A stretch of 64,000 nucleotides of DNA from Turbatrix aceti (Eukaryota > Nematoda > Chromadorea > Rhabditida > Panagrolaimidae): the NCBI GenBank assembly GCA_963969345.1, contig OZ017770.1, positions 11,154,180-11,218,179 on the forward strand. Reading direction: 5' to 3'. The number at the start of each line of letters is the position of its first letter. The first letter of the stretch is position 1. The notes beneath the pieces are model-generated. The model did no database searches, was not told the DNA's origin, and saw nothing but the letters and a program-made list of their open reading frames with translations. The position numbers and the translations under genes are program-made. Positions 27,401-42,000 of the stretch are shown piece after piece.

Positions 27401-30146
27401 CATCATTAAAGCCAATAGCATTATGCTGTCTGGTACTACTACGTTGTATTAACTGCATGCATACCATCTAATTACGCGTCGGCACTCGTCTTTTTCACCT
27501 CACACTCATCATGCGGGGGTCGGATAGGGGTAGCGGTGGACTGTCGGGTCCATGAGTGAGGGAGTAAAAAGGTTTTTTACCTAACACTGACCGGCACACC
27601 TTGTTCTTCTTTGCTCTTTTGTGGTGCTAGCTGCTGGCTGCAAGTAGCCCTTGGTGGCTGGTGCCTGTGGATTCGAGGTTGCCTAACGCGGACGTTTTGT
27701 TTTTGCTTGAAAAAAATACGCGCCAGCTAAAAAGCATCGTCTGAGTTTTTTTGATTTTTGCCCCGTTAGAAAGAGGAGACATGCAAAAGAGTGTTGATTC
27801 ACCTCATTCCCTCTCATTGCTTCCCTTGTATTTAAATGGCCCAAATTTAAGTAGTTGTAAAAAAATTTTATACCATCGTAACAAACAATCAAATGCTTGT
27901 TGGCTACAAAAACATTTTTAAGGATTTAACTTTTTTAGTGGCCAAAAAATTTTATGAAAAATATTTTGCAAAGGTTTTTTTTTATTGAAGACAAAAGTCT
28001 AAGCGCTCAGCAATCTGCATTATCACTTCATGTTCACTTCAAGCCCCAATCGTAACGCAAAAAAATCTCTTAAAGTTCAGCAATCCCTGGCTTTTAACTT
28101 TTTATCCACAAGTTTGGCACACACATCGAAACAATGGCCAGCGGTAAGTGTCACAATGATGAACTACTTATCCATGCGTCCATCAATTTAGTGAACAGAG
28201 TAAGGGTACGCGGGTGCCTTAAATCAGAACCCCCAACTACTTTCTTAACTTCAGGCTATCATTTCTTCTACTCCCCCCCTTGTCAACATTTTTTTGACAG
28301 AAACACGTATTGTTTTAAAATATAACTCACATACAACCCCATTTATCTTGTCGGTTGCCTCTGTCCTGCGCGTTCAGTTTTTTTTCTTCGCACTATTCTA
28401 TTATATTCGTGCTGTTAGCAAATTAGACGCCTACCAATTTTGCAGACGTACATAAATTTTTACAACAAATTTATTAGGAGGGGTGCGAAAATAAAAATGA
28501 CCACCAGTTATTCAATCGTGTTTGGCAATGAGGATCTCATCATAAGCAGTCTGTCTCACACGGTCTCTGACTTGGACTGGCTTGCTATCCGTGGTGATAG
28601 ATAAATCTTGCACAGGTGTCGTTCAGTTTCCCAACGAAGAAGTAGTAAGATAGTAGTAAGAAGATTGTTCGATATATAATTTTCGAACTGATTGACCACC
28701 TAGCAGTGATACTCCCCCCTCTCATCACTTTTTTTTGCCAGCTTGCCCGACAAGTTTACCCACCAAGAAGGACAAAACAGCTGTCACCACACTTTTTTTT
28801 CACACTGCTTCCTAATGAGTTCGGGTACGAATACACCCTCCCTGTTCTTGATGTGCGTTGACCAGTTGTTTTAGCCTCACTGAGCTTTTTTTTGTCACTT
28901 CTGGAGTTATAAAGCACGCTTGACACGTTTGAAGTTCTGCCCTTGATCGATTTTGATACTGCTAGACAGATCAAGCATTCTTTTGAGTTATCGAATGATT
29001 GATTAACTTTCCACAAGGTTTACGTATAAAAACCGTGTTAACAATATGTTAGCTTGCGTTTCTTTTTTTCCCTCCTCCAGCTCTCTTTTGACTTTTTGTC
29101 CTACTGGTAGACATTCTGCGTGCGTTATTTTTGTGACCAACATTGTGAGGTGTCTGAGATTGCACTGAAAGGACACTCAACGTTTGTGCATCTTAAAAAT
29201 CCTTGATGAATTTTCGTGCTTTTTGATTTATGGTTGATTTTTTTCCACCTCTCCATTTTTTGACTAAAAATTAATGATACAACCAAGTTTTGTACTAATG
29301 ACAGTTGCATGATGCACGGCATCTCTATCCCCTGTATCCTTATTTGTTGCTGTTTAATTATCTATTTTGTACTCTGATGGGACTAGTAGTAGTAATTCAC
29401 TACAGCTACGCAAAAACTCCGCCTACTAGCAAAGCGTTGTCCTCCTCCGTAGGCTCTTCGTTCTGGGTTGGGTTTAAGCGTTTATGATTTTTGGTGAATA
29501 TATACATATATTTGTTTTTTGCATGTTTATTTTTTGAACATTTTTTTTAGCATTTTTTTATTCGTGATAGAATTATAAAATCGCAAAGCATGTTTATGTT
29601 AAATTTAATTCAAATAGAACTGAAAAAAGACAACATTTATCTCGCTTGATATCCGTGACTTTTTTCCAATCTTTCCTGACTTCGTTTTTTATGCTTGTGT
29701 GTGATCGTAGATGATCACTCTAGGCTATAACATGCAATTATTGCAGACTGCCAGACTTGTTGCATCTCACTGCCGTTTTTCAAATTAATTTGTCCTGCCA
29801 CAAGTAACACAAAAAAGTCAAACAAAACAATATTAGTAGTCAAATAAAAAGCATATTTCCTATCTCAGTTTACGTTACTACACATTCCGACGTCATCCAA
29901 GCCTATTTTTTTTCAATCACAGCTATAATTTTTTGGTCGTGTATATTTCTCTGCAACATTCTGCCTGCGTATAACGATATTACAATTGCTTATATCATCT
30001 ACACATACAAAACCACACTATTCATGACAATTATTTAATTAATATTTTCTTTTACTCCGTCAAATCCAAGCCAAGTGTGAACATGTCTTGAGAAAGGAAA
30101 AAAAAGATACGCCACCATCGTCGTCAATTTTTTTTCTTTGCCTGCA
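21470..30146. other. Noncoding interval upstream of gon-1
   Basis: About 8.7 kb of AT-rich DNA with many homopolymers, including G or C runs near 21909, 23107 and 23522. No frame has recognisable homology and none exceeds about 90 codons. It ends at a strong splice acceptor (TTTGCCTGCAG, ending 30146) ten bases before the gon-1 ATG, so part of it is probably a 5' UTR intron or trans-spliced outron with regulatory DNA. Confidence 0.5.
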
Positions 30147-30155
30147 GAAACAGTT

Positions 30156-32992
30156 ATGGTGAACAGCAAGCGATGCAGCATCATTGGCAGAATTACTGAC
30201 GAAGGCTATGCCAGTACGTCGTCGTTTTCTATGGATCCACAGAACCATCATCGTCTGGTCAGTGGTAGCAATCGTGAAGAAGGACAGCCCCTGACTCCTG
30301 ATGACAACGAAGACGATGATAGAATTGTTTATCAAAAACACCGAAAACAACCCGATAAACGTCATGCTAATCGGTACCATTACCATCATCACAATCATCA
30401 TCGTCATCATTCTCAGCATCATAATAATTTTGATAGCCTGGATATAGCGGGTAGATTTTTAACACCACTTCCAAGAACAATATCGAGATATTTTTGGCTA
30501 ACTTTTGTACTACTTTTCGTATGTTCATCACTCGTTGTTACATTGTTATATCAGAACAATTCTGAATCTTCAATTCATAGTTACCCGTCGAGATCATCTT
30601 TGCCAAAGACCATCTATTCCGGTTTGTTTTTTTCTTTCTATTTTCTGGCTTACATGCTTGACTTTGCGCATTAGCTTATACCTTGTAGCCAAAAAAATCA
30701 ATTTTAAAAACGTCTGATTGATTGTTCATTTGATTAAAGAGATTATCAATAGTCAATGTATTATTGAAAATCTAGTAAAATCTGTTCCGTTGAGTTCAGA
30801 AAAGATTAGCGGGCCTTCAAGGACTAAAACAGTAGAGGCCCTAGCGAGTAGTTAGGATGCGACGATTTGCTTTTGTTCCCTTTAACTAACGCTAATTGAC
30901 TTTTTTTACAGATCCAAACGTCATCGGTCTTTGGGAGCCCTCTGCGCACGCGAGACTGAATGGCGTTATGCGAAGCGCGCGTCTTGAACTAATAAAAAAA
31001 AACGCACAGACCCTTCTAAGCTTCTTTTTTTTGCTCATCGGTCGAGGACAATGTGCATCTCGTTGGGACACGTAAAAAATGTTGCTTTTTGAAAGAAATA
31101 AAAATACGAATCACAAAAAGTAGTCTTTTGATGATTTTTTGGAAGTCGAAAATAGATACAGAAAAAAACTGTCAGTATAGTAGAACTCTCCTTTTTTTGG
31201 CCTTGATTAGTTGATGTTTGTATTTATTCATCGAAAATTTAGACATGTCCGACAAGGACAAAGACAGCTAAACGCTCTCGTGTCTTTTTCTTTTTTTTTA
31301 AAGAAATATAGACTTCTCTGTTTGCTTTGACTCAGCGTTCCCAGTGTCCCTGGGTGTTCATTAATTCGACAGCAGATGCTCCAGACTTTTTTTGCTCGCA
31401 TCATGTCATCCCTATTTTGTCCTCTTTTGATGGCATATGTATATATTTTGCTTTGAAAAATACCCAACATGCACAATTTGAACTTTACATTGTCCGAATA
31501 GTAAAACAAACGCGCCAGTCGTTGAAGCATAAGAGACATGGGCAGGAGAGCCAGCCGAGGGGAGTTAGAAGCGTACTCGACTCTTCCTCCTTCCACACCG
31601 CCTTCTTCTTGACTCTCGCTCTCTCTTGCTCTCACTCTCTCTTGTCAAAAAAATGCAGCGTGGGGTTGCGCGACGTTTACCCTTGTGTCCAGAGGATTTA
31701 AGTAGTTGACAAACACCTGCGATCGCACACTTAAACGTTGAAAAAATGGAATGTAAGCCCATTGACCAGCTCACACACTCACGTAAAAAGTCGGAGTGCT
31801 GAGAGGGAGGGTAGGGGGTAGGGAAAATTCTTTTTAGAATAAAGTTAGAGACAAAAGAGTGAAGCCAACGCACGCAGCAAAATGACTGGGCACGCGCGCA
31901 AGCCCGCTTCTGTGCGTAGACAGTTTTGCGCACATTTTGGTTTGTGTATGTAGTAGTAATAGTAGTACTAGATAGTAGGTAGTAGGTAGGTAGTACGTCT
32001 GGCAATATATAAATTCAATGTACGCTAGTCGATCGTCAATCGCTTAGCTAGCTAGCTCACTGGGTCTCTATCGCTATCTCTTGTCTCTCAACGCCCTCGA
32101 TCTGAGTGAAAATGATGTGCTGTTGCGCAGTGGGTATTGACGTAAAATATATCTACCAGACAAAAAAACACTCATCATTAGTACTAAAGCACCAAGGAGT
32201 GCCGACAACTATTTTTTTCCTATGTTCGAACAGACAGAAACTGAAACAAAATAAAAAGTAAGCAAACGCAAAAAAAAGCAGTGCCGTTTCAAATTGCGGA
32301 CCACCAGCTGGGATTTGTTTTCTGAAAAAATTGTGTTTATTTTTTTATTTAATCAAAAATCTAAGAACGGCAATAAAAGACAAGAGGTAAAAAACAATAT
32401 TTTTCAGAAGTAGAATTAAATAAAGGAACAGTGTGGCACCTAAACATCCATGAAATTCGACGAAATCGCCTCAAGCGATCTGTTGTACCAAAAACAAATC
32501 ATACTACTCAAACCCATAGCAAAACACGTGTATTTGGATTAGCTAGAAAGTGCGGAGAGCAGTGTACGTTTCAATTACGATCAGATAATCTCAATCATCA
32601 TTCTGGGATTTTAAACCATGAAAATAGGCTTAAAATTACCTTTGAAAGGTGGAAGCAATTGGCCAAGCCAACTTCTAAGTATGAGTTTTGTATCAGTGAA
32701 AGCAAATTTGAACTAGAATAAAAAAATTTTAGAAACCCAGATATCATCGATGGACCAATCATTCCCCTTATTCAATATATCGATGCAGATGACAAGGTTC
32801 ATGCACGCATGTCTACTGTCTCACCGAATTGTTTGTATAGTGCAAGAGCAAGCGGTAGCAATGACCATGGAATTGTCAATCTGTGCGAAAATCACGGTGG
32901 ATTGGTGGGTTGAAATGTTTTCCTTTTGTAAATACAAGGAACAGAAAGGGAACAAGAACAACAACAACAAGGAAAACAGCAACAACAACAGC

Positions 32993-33054
<62 letters not shown>

Positions 33055-36000
33055 CGTGACGCATCGTGTTGTTCTACACATTTTCTTTTGTTTGATTTTA
33101 TAGTAAAAAAATGGCAGTGAAGAAGTAGAGCCTGAGATCTGACATGAGTCATTCTGTGTGTACAGTATAGATTTTCTATATTGTTTTTTTAAATACTTTA
33201 TTGTCATTTTTTGTTTTGTTATCTTGCTGACACACCGATGCAGCCAGGGGCCAGTTCATTAGAATTTTTGCACTAAAAAAACTTCTGAAAAAAGGTAACA
33301 AAACTCTATAAACGAGTTGTTGACTTGAAATCGAATTCCTTTTATTTATTTATTTATTTATTTATTTCACCATTACTCAGTGGTTAGTTATCATTAGACC
33401 AGATGTTAGGAGGCACAAATGACGTCCACGTAGGCGTAAATGTCTCGATTCGTTTTCCTTTTATTATAACTAGATAAAATAAATATCAATTTTTTGAACT
33501 CAGTTGACACCAGATGTTTTTGCTTGCAGTAGAGATGGTATGCATTTTTTTCTGGTCAAAGTTATCGAATTTCTCATTCGCAAATAATTATTTCGGGTGT
33601 TGTGAGATTCGTGTGCAGATTCGTAGTCCACCAAAAACAGAGGTCAAGTGTTTTCAAGTACACCCCCTCTACTTCTCCTCCTCCGGTTGGCTGGCTGGCT
33701 AGATCAGAAAGCATATATTGTTTAAATCTTTGAGATTTATAAAATCAATGCTCAACAAAAATCGAAACAAAATTCTAACATGTCGAAAAGTTTTCAGAAG
33801 CATATGCATGTGAATAAAAAACATCAGCTAATTGTTTAATTTTTAGTTTGGAACAATAGTGTTACCTGATGGAGCATATATGATCGAGCCCTTCAAACGC
33901 AACGCTTTCCAAGAACACATTGATCAAAATGACATCGAAGATGATGGTAACGAAAAAGTACAACCAAGAAGGAAAAAACGAAATATCAACGTCGATATTC
34001 GTCCACATCTTATCTACCGAGTGCCGTCGATAAATTTTCATCGCAATGACAAAACCGATGATCGCAGGCAGCCAGCCCGTAGCAAAGCAGAACTTGAGTT
34101 TGAGAGTTATGAAAATAGATCGGATTGGATTGATGTAAAACGTATGTTGTCTCATCTCCATTTTTTCTCTCACAATTAATTATATTTTGAATATTTATTA
34201 ATCGCCTGACAGGTCGATTTATATTCATTCATCAACTTTGTTTGTTCGAAAAAAGTTTTAAAGCATGTATACGGATTACAAATATCCTCGAATTTATTTG
34301 TCATCAAAAAATGGATTACAGATTTTACATCGAGTACACTAGAAAAATACGCACACACAGATGCTTTTAATTTCGTTGAAACAGTTTTGGATTGAACATG
34401 TTTTTTGTTTGCACAGAGTTAAACAAAAAAGAATAGTGGTATGCTTACGAGTTAAGACAGCACTTAGTTGGCACCCCCATAAAGTTTGTGCTGACTTCAG
34501 CAGTGACACCACTAATCCCAAGGAAACTGCAATCCGCCTTCTTCCACATGAATGCCTTTGACAAATGCGATGGCAGCAAGCGCAATCAAAAAGCCATTTT
34601 TTTCGTTGTCTGAAAAAAAACGGGGAAACGAAATTAGAAGGCATAAAAAATTCCGTGTTTCAATTAAAATTTCACAAAAGTAAGAAATGCACGTTAACAG
34701 CTTCTTATTATTTTAAGAAAGATACCAAAGATCCAGACGTTCGGCTGACTCTTGGGATCACTTCGTTGAGGTACTCGTTGTTGCGGATCAAAAAATGACT
34801 GCCTACCATGGACCAAATTTGGACAACTACATCTTGACGCTTTTTTCGACGGTAAGATAAAGAAAATAAATCTTTAGTTGAAGTAAAAATTTCTTCAGGT
34901 GGCATCCATCTACCGCCATGACACACTTCGTGCTTCCATCAACATCATTGTCGTCAAAATCATTGTAAACCAACCAAACAGTCGGTCACTCATTGTAACG
35001 GATCGTGCACAGGAGACGCTGAGGCATTTTTGTAAATGGCAGCAGAATTATTACGAGTATGATGATGATTCACCAAGTCACTATGATGTTGCCATCTTAC
35101 TCACCCGTAACGACATTTGCCGGTACGAATCCATTCTTCTTTTTTTGCTCACACAGAAACATTTTCTTTGTTTTACTTCAGAGCAACAAACAAATGCGAC
35201 ACCCTGGGACTGGCAGAACTCGGCACAATGTGTGATCCTCGTCGGAGTTGCGCTCTCATCGAAGACAATGGGTTGTCGGCGGCATTTACGATTGCGCACG
35301 AGCTTGGACACATATTTAACATTCCCCACGACGATGAACTCAAATGTCAGAGGTATATGCAGTTGAACAAAAAAAATTTTCACATAATGGCTCCGACTCT
35401 TGAGTACAACACACATCCGTGGTCGTGGTCGCCGTGTAGCTCGGCAATGCTCAGTCTTTTCCTCGATGACAACCGGGCCCAGACGCAATGCATTCTTGAT
35501 CCACCAATCGTCAGAACATACTATGACAAGATGTTCGAAAACCCAACGCCTGGAGTTATCTACAACGAAAGTCAGCAGTGTCAGTTTGTCTTTGGCCCAA
35601 ACTCCGAGATCTGCCCCTACATGCCAAAGTGCAGAAGACTCTGGTGTTCCACGTTTTACGGCTACCAGATGGGGTGTCGCACGCAGCACATGCCGTGGGC
35701 TGATGGCACACCTTGCGGCAGCGGTCAATGGTGTCACAGAGGTCAGTGTCGAAGGATTGCACCTGATCAATTATCCAAGAGAGATGGCTCCTGGGGAGAA
35801 TGGAAGCCTTGGGGTGACTGCTCCAGGACATGCGGCGGTGGTGTTCAAAAAGCGCTTCGTGACTGTGATAACCCCAAGCCATCAAACGGGGGAAAGTATT
35901 GCGTTGGACGAAGAGAACAGTATCGGCCCTGCAACATCCAAGACTGCCCTTGGGACACACCAGGCTTTCGAGAAGTTCAATGCGCAGAATTCAACAACCA

Positions 36001-39000
36001 GAATGTCGGAATACATGGCGTCCCAACAGGTGTTCAGTGGATTCCCAAGTACAATGGAGGTAAAAAAATAATTTTTTGCTCGTAAAAAATATGAACATTT
36101 TTAGTTAGTTCAAATGAACGCTGCAAGTTGTACTGCCGGGTCAAAGGCACACAAGCAGCCTACCTGCTTCGAGAAAAAGTACTTGATGGAACGCCCTGCG
36201 ATCAACACGGTGACGACATATGCATAGACGGCACGTGCCACAAGGCAGGCTGCGATCATCGACTAAACTCTGACATGAAGAGAGATCAATGTGGCATCTG
36301 CGGTGGTGACGGAACGTCCTGTCAAACCATCAAGGGAGTGTTCAACGATCGCGTATCATACGGGTACAACGAAGTCCTGCGCATTCCTGCAGGGTCTGCT
36401 AACATCGACATCCAACAGCATGCCTACAATCATCAGAAGGACGACGATACATATTTGGGTATAACTAAGCTTCAAGTTTTCTTGTAATTAATTGTTTTTC
36501 AGCCCTCCGAGCATCAAATGGTGAATTCCTCCTCAACGGACACTACCAAGTGACCATGTATCGATTGCAAATTTCCGTTCAAGATACCGTATTAGAATAC
36601 TCAGGCAGTGATCATACGGTTGAAAGAATCAACGGTACCGGGCCAATCAGATCTGATTTGTTTCTCCATGTTTTGAGTGTTGGCAAACTCAATCCACCGG
36701 ACATTCACTACCGATACATGGTGCCCCGGGATAATGTGCGCCAAGCTAGTCGTCAATCAATCCAATACTTTTGGCGATTTAGCGATTACTTTACCGAATG
36801 CTCTGCGCAGTGCCAAGGTAATCAATTTTTTTGCGCATTCTCAGACGTTGCAAAAAAAGTACTCTTGTCATTATGACGACTGCTTACAGGACAACAAGAC
36901 AGACTGTTACATTGCATCGATGCAATCAGCAACCGTCAGGTACATGAGCGTCATTGTACGGGTAAAAAGCCATCACCTCAGCGTAAAATGTGCAATGTTG
37001 ATTGTTTCCTCAAGTAAGTAGAGGGGGAGAGTGGTTACGCAGTTGACGCGTAAACTGTTTAAACTGCTTTATTTTTTTAATTTAGATGGGTCACAAAAGA
37101 TGTTAGTGGATGCACAGTGTCGTGTGGTCATGGACAGAAGCAACAAGAGGCAAAATGCGTCAAGGCCTACAACAATGGCCACGAGGACGTTATCAGTGAT
37201 AACGAATGCATAAAGCACGGCTTTGCCCCACCACCCCCGCGTGTACCCTGTTACTCGGACTGCTCAGAAGCCGGTCGAAAGTGGAGCTACACAGACTGGA
37301 CACCATGCACTGCGTCATGCGGAACGTCAGGTATCAGTCGGCGTTCAGCAGTTTGTGTCGACATCTCAAACAGACAAATTGACCCAAGACACTGTGATAT
37401 GATATCCAAGGATCTAGTAATTCAAGAGTGCAACCGAACACCTTGTCCAAAGTGGGTTTACGGCTTTTGGTCTGAGTGTTCGCGGTCCTGCGACGGCGGC
37501 GTTCAAATGCGGCACGCCCAGTGCCAAACGGCTTCCGGGCAGGATATTGAAGCTCATTTTTGCAATGTTTCCGAAAAAATCTACAAACAAAAGTGCAACG
37601 AACATATTTGCACAAAATGGGAGTTTGGAAACTGGTCAGAATGCTCGGCAGCTTGTGGTATTGGTATTCAAACTCGACTTGCAACCTGTGTGGACTCACA
37701 AAAGCGCATTCTAGACGAAAGTAGGATACAAAAATTTGTTCAACGTCAATAACAGCATTATTTCAGCTCAATGTGACTCGAAGGAAAAAATCAACCAGAA
37801 ACGCTGCGAAAGGGCCGGCTGTCCTCATTGGCAGGCGTCATCATGGAGTTCCTGCTCGGTATCATGCATGGATGGATGGAAATCGCGATCTGTACTCTGC
37901 GTGGATACATCGGGCAAGCGTCTCCGTGATGAGGTATGTCTCAGACACAGTCCCCAAAAGCCACCGAGCCATGAGATGTGCAACGATGGACCGTGTCCAT
38001 TTTGGCGTGTCAGTGTATGGAGTGGTTGTAACGTAACGTGTGGCAGGGGTGCGCAGCAACGAAGTGTCGAATGCGTATACCGAGATCAGGTTGTGGATGA
38101 CTCCTTTTGTCCCAAAAATATCAAGCCTGCCGAACACCAAGTATGCACTCTGATTCGATGCACAAGATGGATACCAACTGCCTGGAGTGAATGTTCGGTA
38201 ACCTGTGGACGCGGTACTCAGTCAAGAAAACCAGCTTGTGTTGAAGACGTTGAAAACGGTCAACAGGTGGAAGACTGGGAGTGTACAAAGGTAACTAATT
38301 ACACGTTTGGCCTTTCTGACACCTGTCAATGCAATTACGTCAATTAAAGTTAAAGCAATTTTCACATTTTTTAGCACCCGAAACCTCGAACTGAACGTGA
38401 ATGTGACCGTCCCTGCTACGAGAAAGCCCAGTCGTCCAATCCTATCTACTGGGCAACAGGAAGCTGGACCGAATGCTCAAAAACTTGCGGTACGGGCATA
38501 CAAAAGCGCGCCGTTGTCTGTCACGACAACTACAGACAACTACCTGATGAATACTGCAGTTTCGTTGAAAAGAAACAAAACACACGAGAATGCAATGTTC
38601 GAAGTTGTGCGGAATGGAGCGTTTCCGCTTGGCAGCCATGCGCGGCCATTTGCGGCATACATCACGTCCAGCAAAGAACTGTACACTGCCGACCAAAGAA
38701 CTTTAGCGAAAACGAAATTGGCCTGCCCGAGACTGATTGCGATCCAACAACCAAGCCCGAAGCAGTACGTAATTGCAACCTACCAGCTTGTCCCAGTGCA
38801 AGTGTGGAGTCGGTGCTTGGAAACTGGATTGCGTCTGAATGGGGAAAGGTTGAATTTTTTTATATATTCTGCTAAAAAGCAAGTTAATTGTATTTTAGTG
38901 CTCTGTGTCATGTGGTGGCGGGTGGAAAACCCGGCGTGTCGAGTGCAGTACAACAGCGTGTGATATCAAAGCCAAACCAAAAGAACACGAGCGGTGTAAT

Positions 39001-42000
39001 CAACAAAACTGCACGCAAGGTGGTGGCTGGCAAATAACGCCATGGTCCTCGGTCTGTCTACTTTTTAGAACATTTTTTTGCAAAAAAATGCAAACAAGTA
39101 AGCTGCTTTTTTTATAGTGCTCAGTATCTTGTGGCAACGGCGGAGTACAGCAGCGAAGAGTTTGGTGTCAGCCAGATATTACAAGCAACATTCGCCTCGC
39201 AGATTCAGAATGCGCAAAGTACGACGCCAAGCCGCCGACCCGCCGTGGATGTGCCTCACTGCCATGCTCGATTTTGAAGTCAAGAGAAGAGCCTACCAAT
39301 GTCGCCGTCATTCCACCAGCCCTTCAGCAGCCATTTAGCGTATCTGCTGTCAAGACCAATCCTATGGGTAAAAAAACATACCACTGGCAGGCGTCAAAAT
39401 GGAGCTCGGTACGTGATACGATAGATGAAGGGTCACACGCACTTCGTCACATGCACAAGCACAACTGAATAGCCGGTCAAAAAAACAGTCTTCCTAAAAA
39501 CAAAACATTAAGAAAATCTTTCCCAACTTTTATCTTTCCGCAAAAAAATTAATACGGGCTACAAAAATTTTTATACGTTCTACACACTTGATATATTGTC
39601 TAGCAAATTTTCTTGAGATTTATTTTCATGCTTGCTTCTCCGCACTACGCACACGCCAGCCATATTCAGTTTTTTTTATACATTTTTCTTCTAGTACATG
39701 CTAAAACTCCCAAAATGACGAGATATTGAATTTGAAAAAAAAATCTGTCAAAAATAAGCGTGCCAATTGTCAATTGTTCCTCGTTTCGATGTTGTAAATT
39801 TGTTGTGTTGTCAAAACTGTGGTTCAAACGTTATAGAAAAAATAATGAAACAAAGAATACAGGAAAAACCTGGGAATTGTGACGTTTTTTTGGGAATGGA
39901 TCCAGGGAAAATAAATGATTTTTTTCAAAATTAACATTTAAAAAAAATTTGTCCTTCTGTTATTTCCATATCTTTTTTACATCTTTGTTTTCCCGTTTTT
40001 GTTCCTAACATTTAAACTTTATCAGATTTAACTTTTTTGAATCGAATGGGGTTTGAATATTTGATCCTTTTTTGAACTAAACATTTTTTTGCATGCTTGC
40101 ACAACTATAACACACAATTGATAAAACTTAACCCACCTATCAACTATCACCTTTTCCACCTATTGTGTGAACTGATTTTCAGTGTTCGGCTAGTTGTGGT
40201 CACGGGCGCAAAACACGCACTGTACAATGTATAAACATATTCACACAAGCAGTCGTAGCTGACGAAAAATGCAACAAGCTCACAATTCTATCCTCGGTTG
40301 GCAAGTGCCGCACATTCTGTCCCAGGTGGCAGAAAGGAAAATGGCAAGCGGTGGGTGTTGTACCAGCACAATTAATTATTTTTAATAATTTCGTTTTTTT
40401 TGTAAAACGACAGACCTTAAAAAATCTTCCTTTCAGTGTTCAGCAACATGCGGAAACGGCGTGCGTAAGCGTGAAGTTTTCTGCCGACTCAGAAGAAAAC
40501 GAATTTCTGATGCCAGGTGTGCTCATTTTCCAAAGCCACAAGAAACCGAAGTTTGCAAATTTCCAAAATGTCCATCGTATTCATGGAAGGTTACTCCATG
40601 GTCAACGGTAAAAAAATTTTGTCGAAAAAAATTTGTATACATTTTTTGCAGTGCTCCGAACCTTGCAAAAAGTCAAATCAACGTCGAAGAATTTATTGCG
40701 TTAGCGAGACCTTTAAAATTGCATCAGCTCATATGTGCAAAAATCAGACAGAGCCCATAAAAGTTCGGCCATGCAAAACAGATGACTGTCCGTATGAATG
40801 GGTTCCCGGACCATGGGGAACGGTAAGAATTCTTGGCGTACATCTTCAAACTAACAGGATACGTATACCATAACAGTTGCACCAACAAATAATCAGAAAA
40901 GGCGAGCCTTGAACAAACCCTGATGTTTACGTGTGTGTGTGTGGGGGCTTGTGCTGTAATTTCTAGAGGCTTATTTTGGCTTTTTTTGCAGTGAATTAAT
41001 TTGATTAACTTTTATTTTAATACAAACACCATCTTTTTAGTGTTCGCGTACATGCGGACATGGAAACCACTTTCGCCGCATCGACTGCAAGATCAGAAAA
41101 AGTATGCAAAATCAAACAAATGGTTCTGAACCCACTGTACAGTCAAGTCTATGTTTTTCTCTCAAAAAGCCTATTGTTAGTAAGGAATGTGCAATCAATT
41201 CATGTGATGACGAGTATCGGTGGAGTGTTCGTCCGTGGGAAAAGGTAAGAAAAAAATTTACAGCAAATAAAAAAAATATTTCTGTAGTGTTCAAAAAGCT
41301 GTGGGCAAGGTACAAGAGAACGAGCTGTGATATGCCTAAATCTTGATGGACACAAAGTATCACGGACTTACTGCAATGCATCGACCAAGCCTTCGAGAAG
41401 GGAATCTTGTTTTTTGAGAAACTGTCTACCAAGTGATTGTGCGGAAATTAAAACACAAAATACGAGAACACACAGCGTGGATGGAAATTACACGGTTTTG
41501 GTCGCTGGCTTCAGGGTTGCGGTATACTGTCATCTCATGAATGAAACAATTCCAAAAACATATCTCAACCTAAACCCAGAAACTAATTTTGCCGAATTTT
41601 ATGGAAAAAAGTAAAATTTAATTTTTTTTAATCATAAAGTGCAAATCATTTCAGACTTCTGCAACCTTTATCATGCCCAAATAATGGAGAAAGAAATGAC
41701 TCGTGCGAATGCAGCAATATTGGTCACGTTAAATACGGACTTACTCGATTCTACAGAGTTCGAGTAGACTTGCAAAACATGAAAATAAATGGTAAACATC
41801 CTTCAATGCTTTCAAACAGTCAAAAAATTTGTTGCTACTAACATCCAAGTTTTTTTTTTGAATTTTCAATTTTTTTTAGGACATGACTTTACATTCGCAC
41901 AAACAGCGTATGGTACACCGGTAACCTACGGCTCTGCCGGAGACTGCTACAGCGCTGCACAATGTCCCCAGGGTCGATTTTCAATTGATTTACGAAACAC

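Noticed and set aside
31565..32005. 146-codon minus-strand frame inside gon-1 intron 1
   Set aside because: Its Arg/Ser/Glu-rich end is the translation of a C/T-rich simple tract; the rest has no homology I can see.
32750..33103. Plus-strand frame ending in poly-Asn
   Set aside because: The gon-1 exon here uses another frame (NPDIIDGP...) and the CAA tract falls in the following intron.
35081..35770. 229-codon minus-strand frame opposite gon-1 exons 6-7
   Set aside because: Shadow of the highly conserved gon-1 coding frame on the plus strand; no motif of its own.
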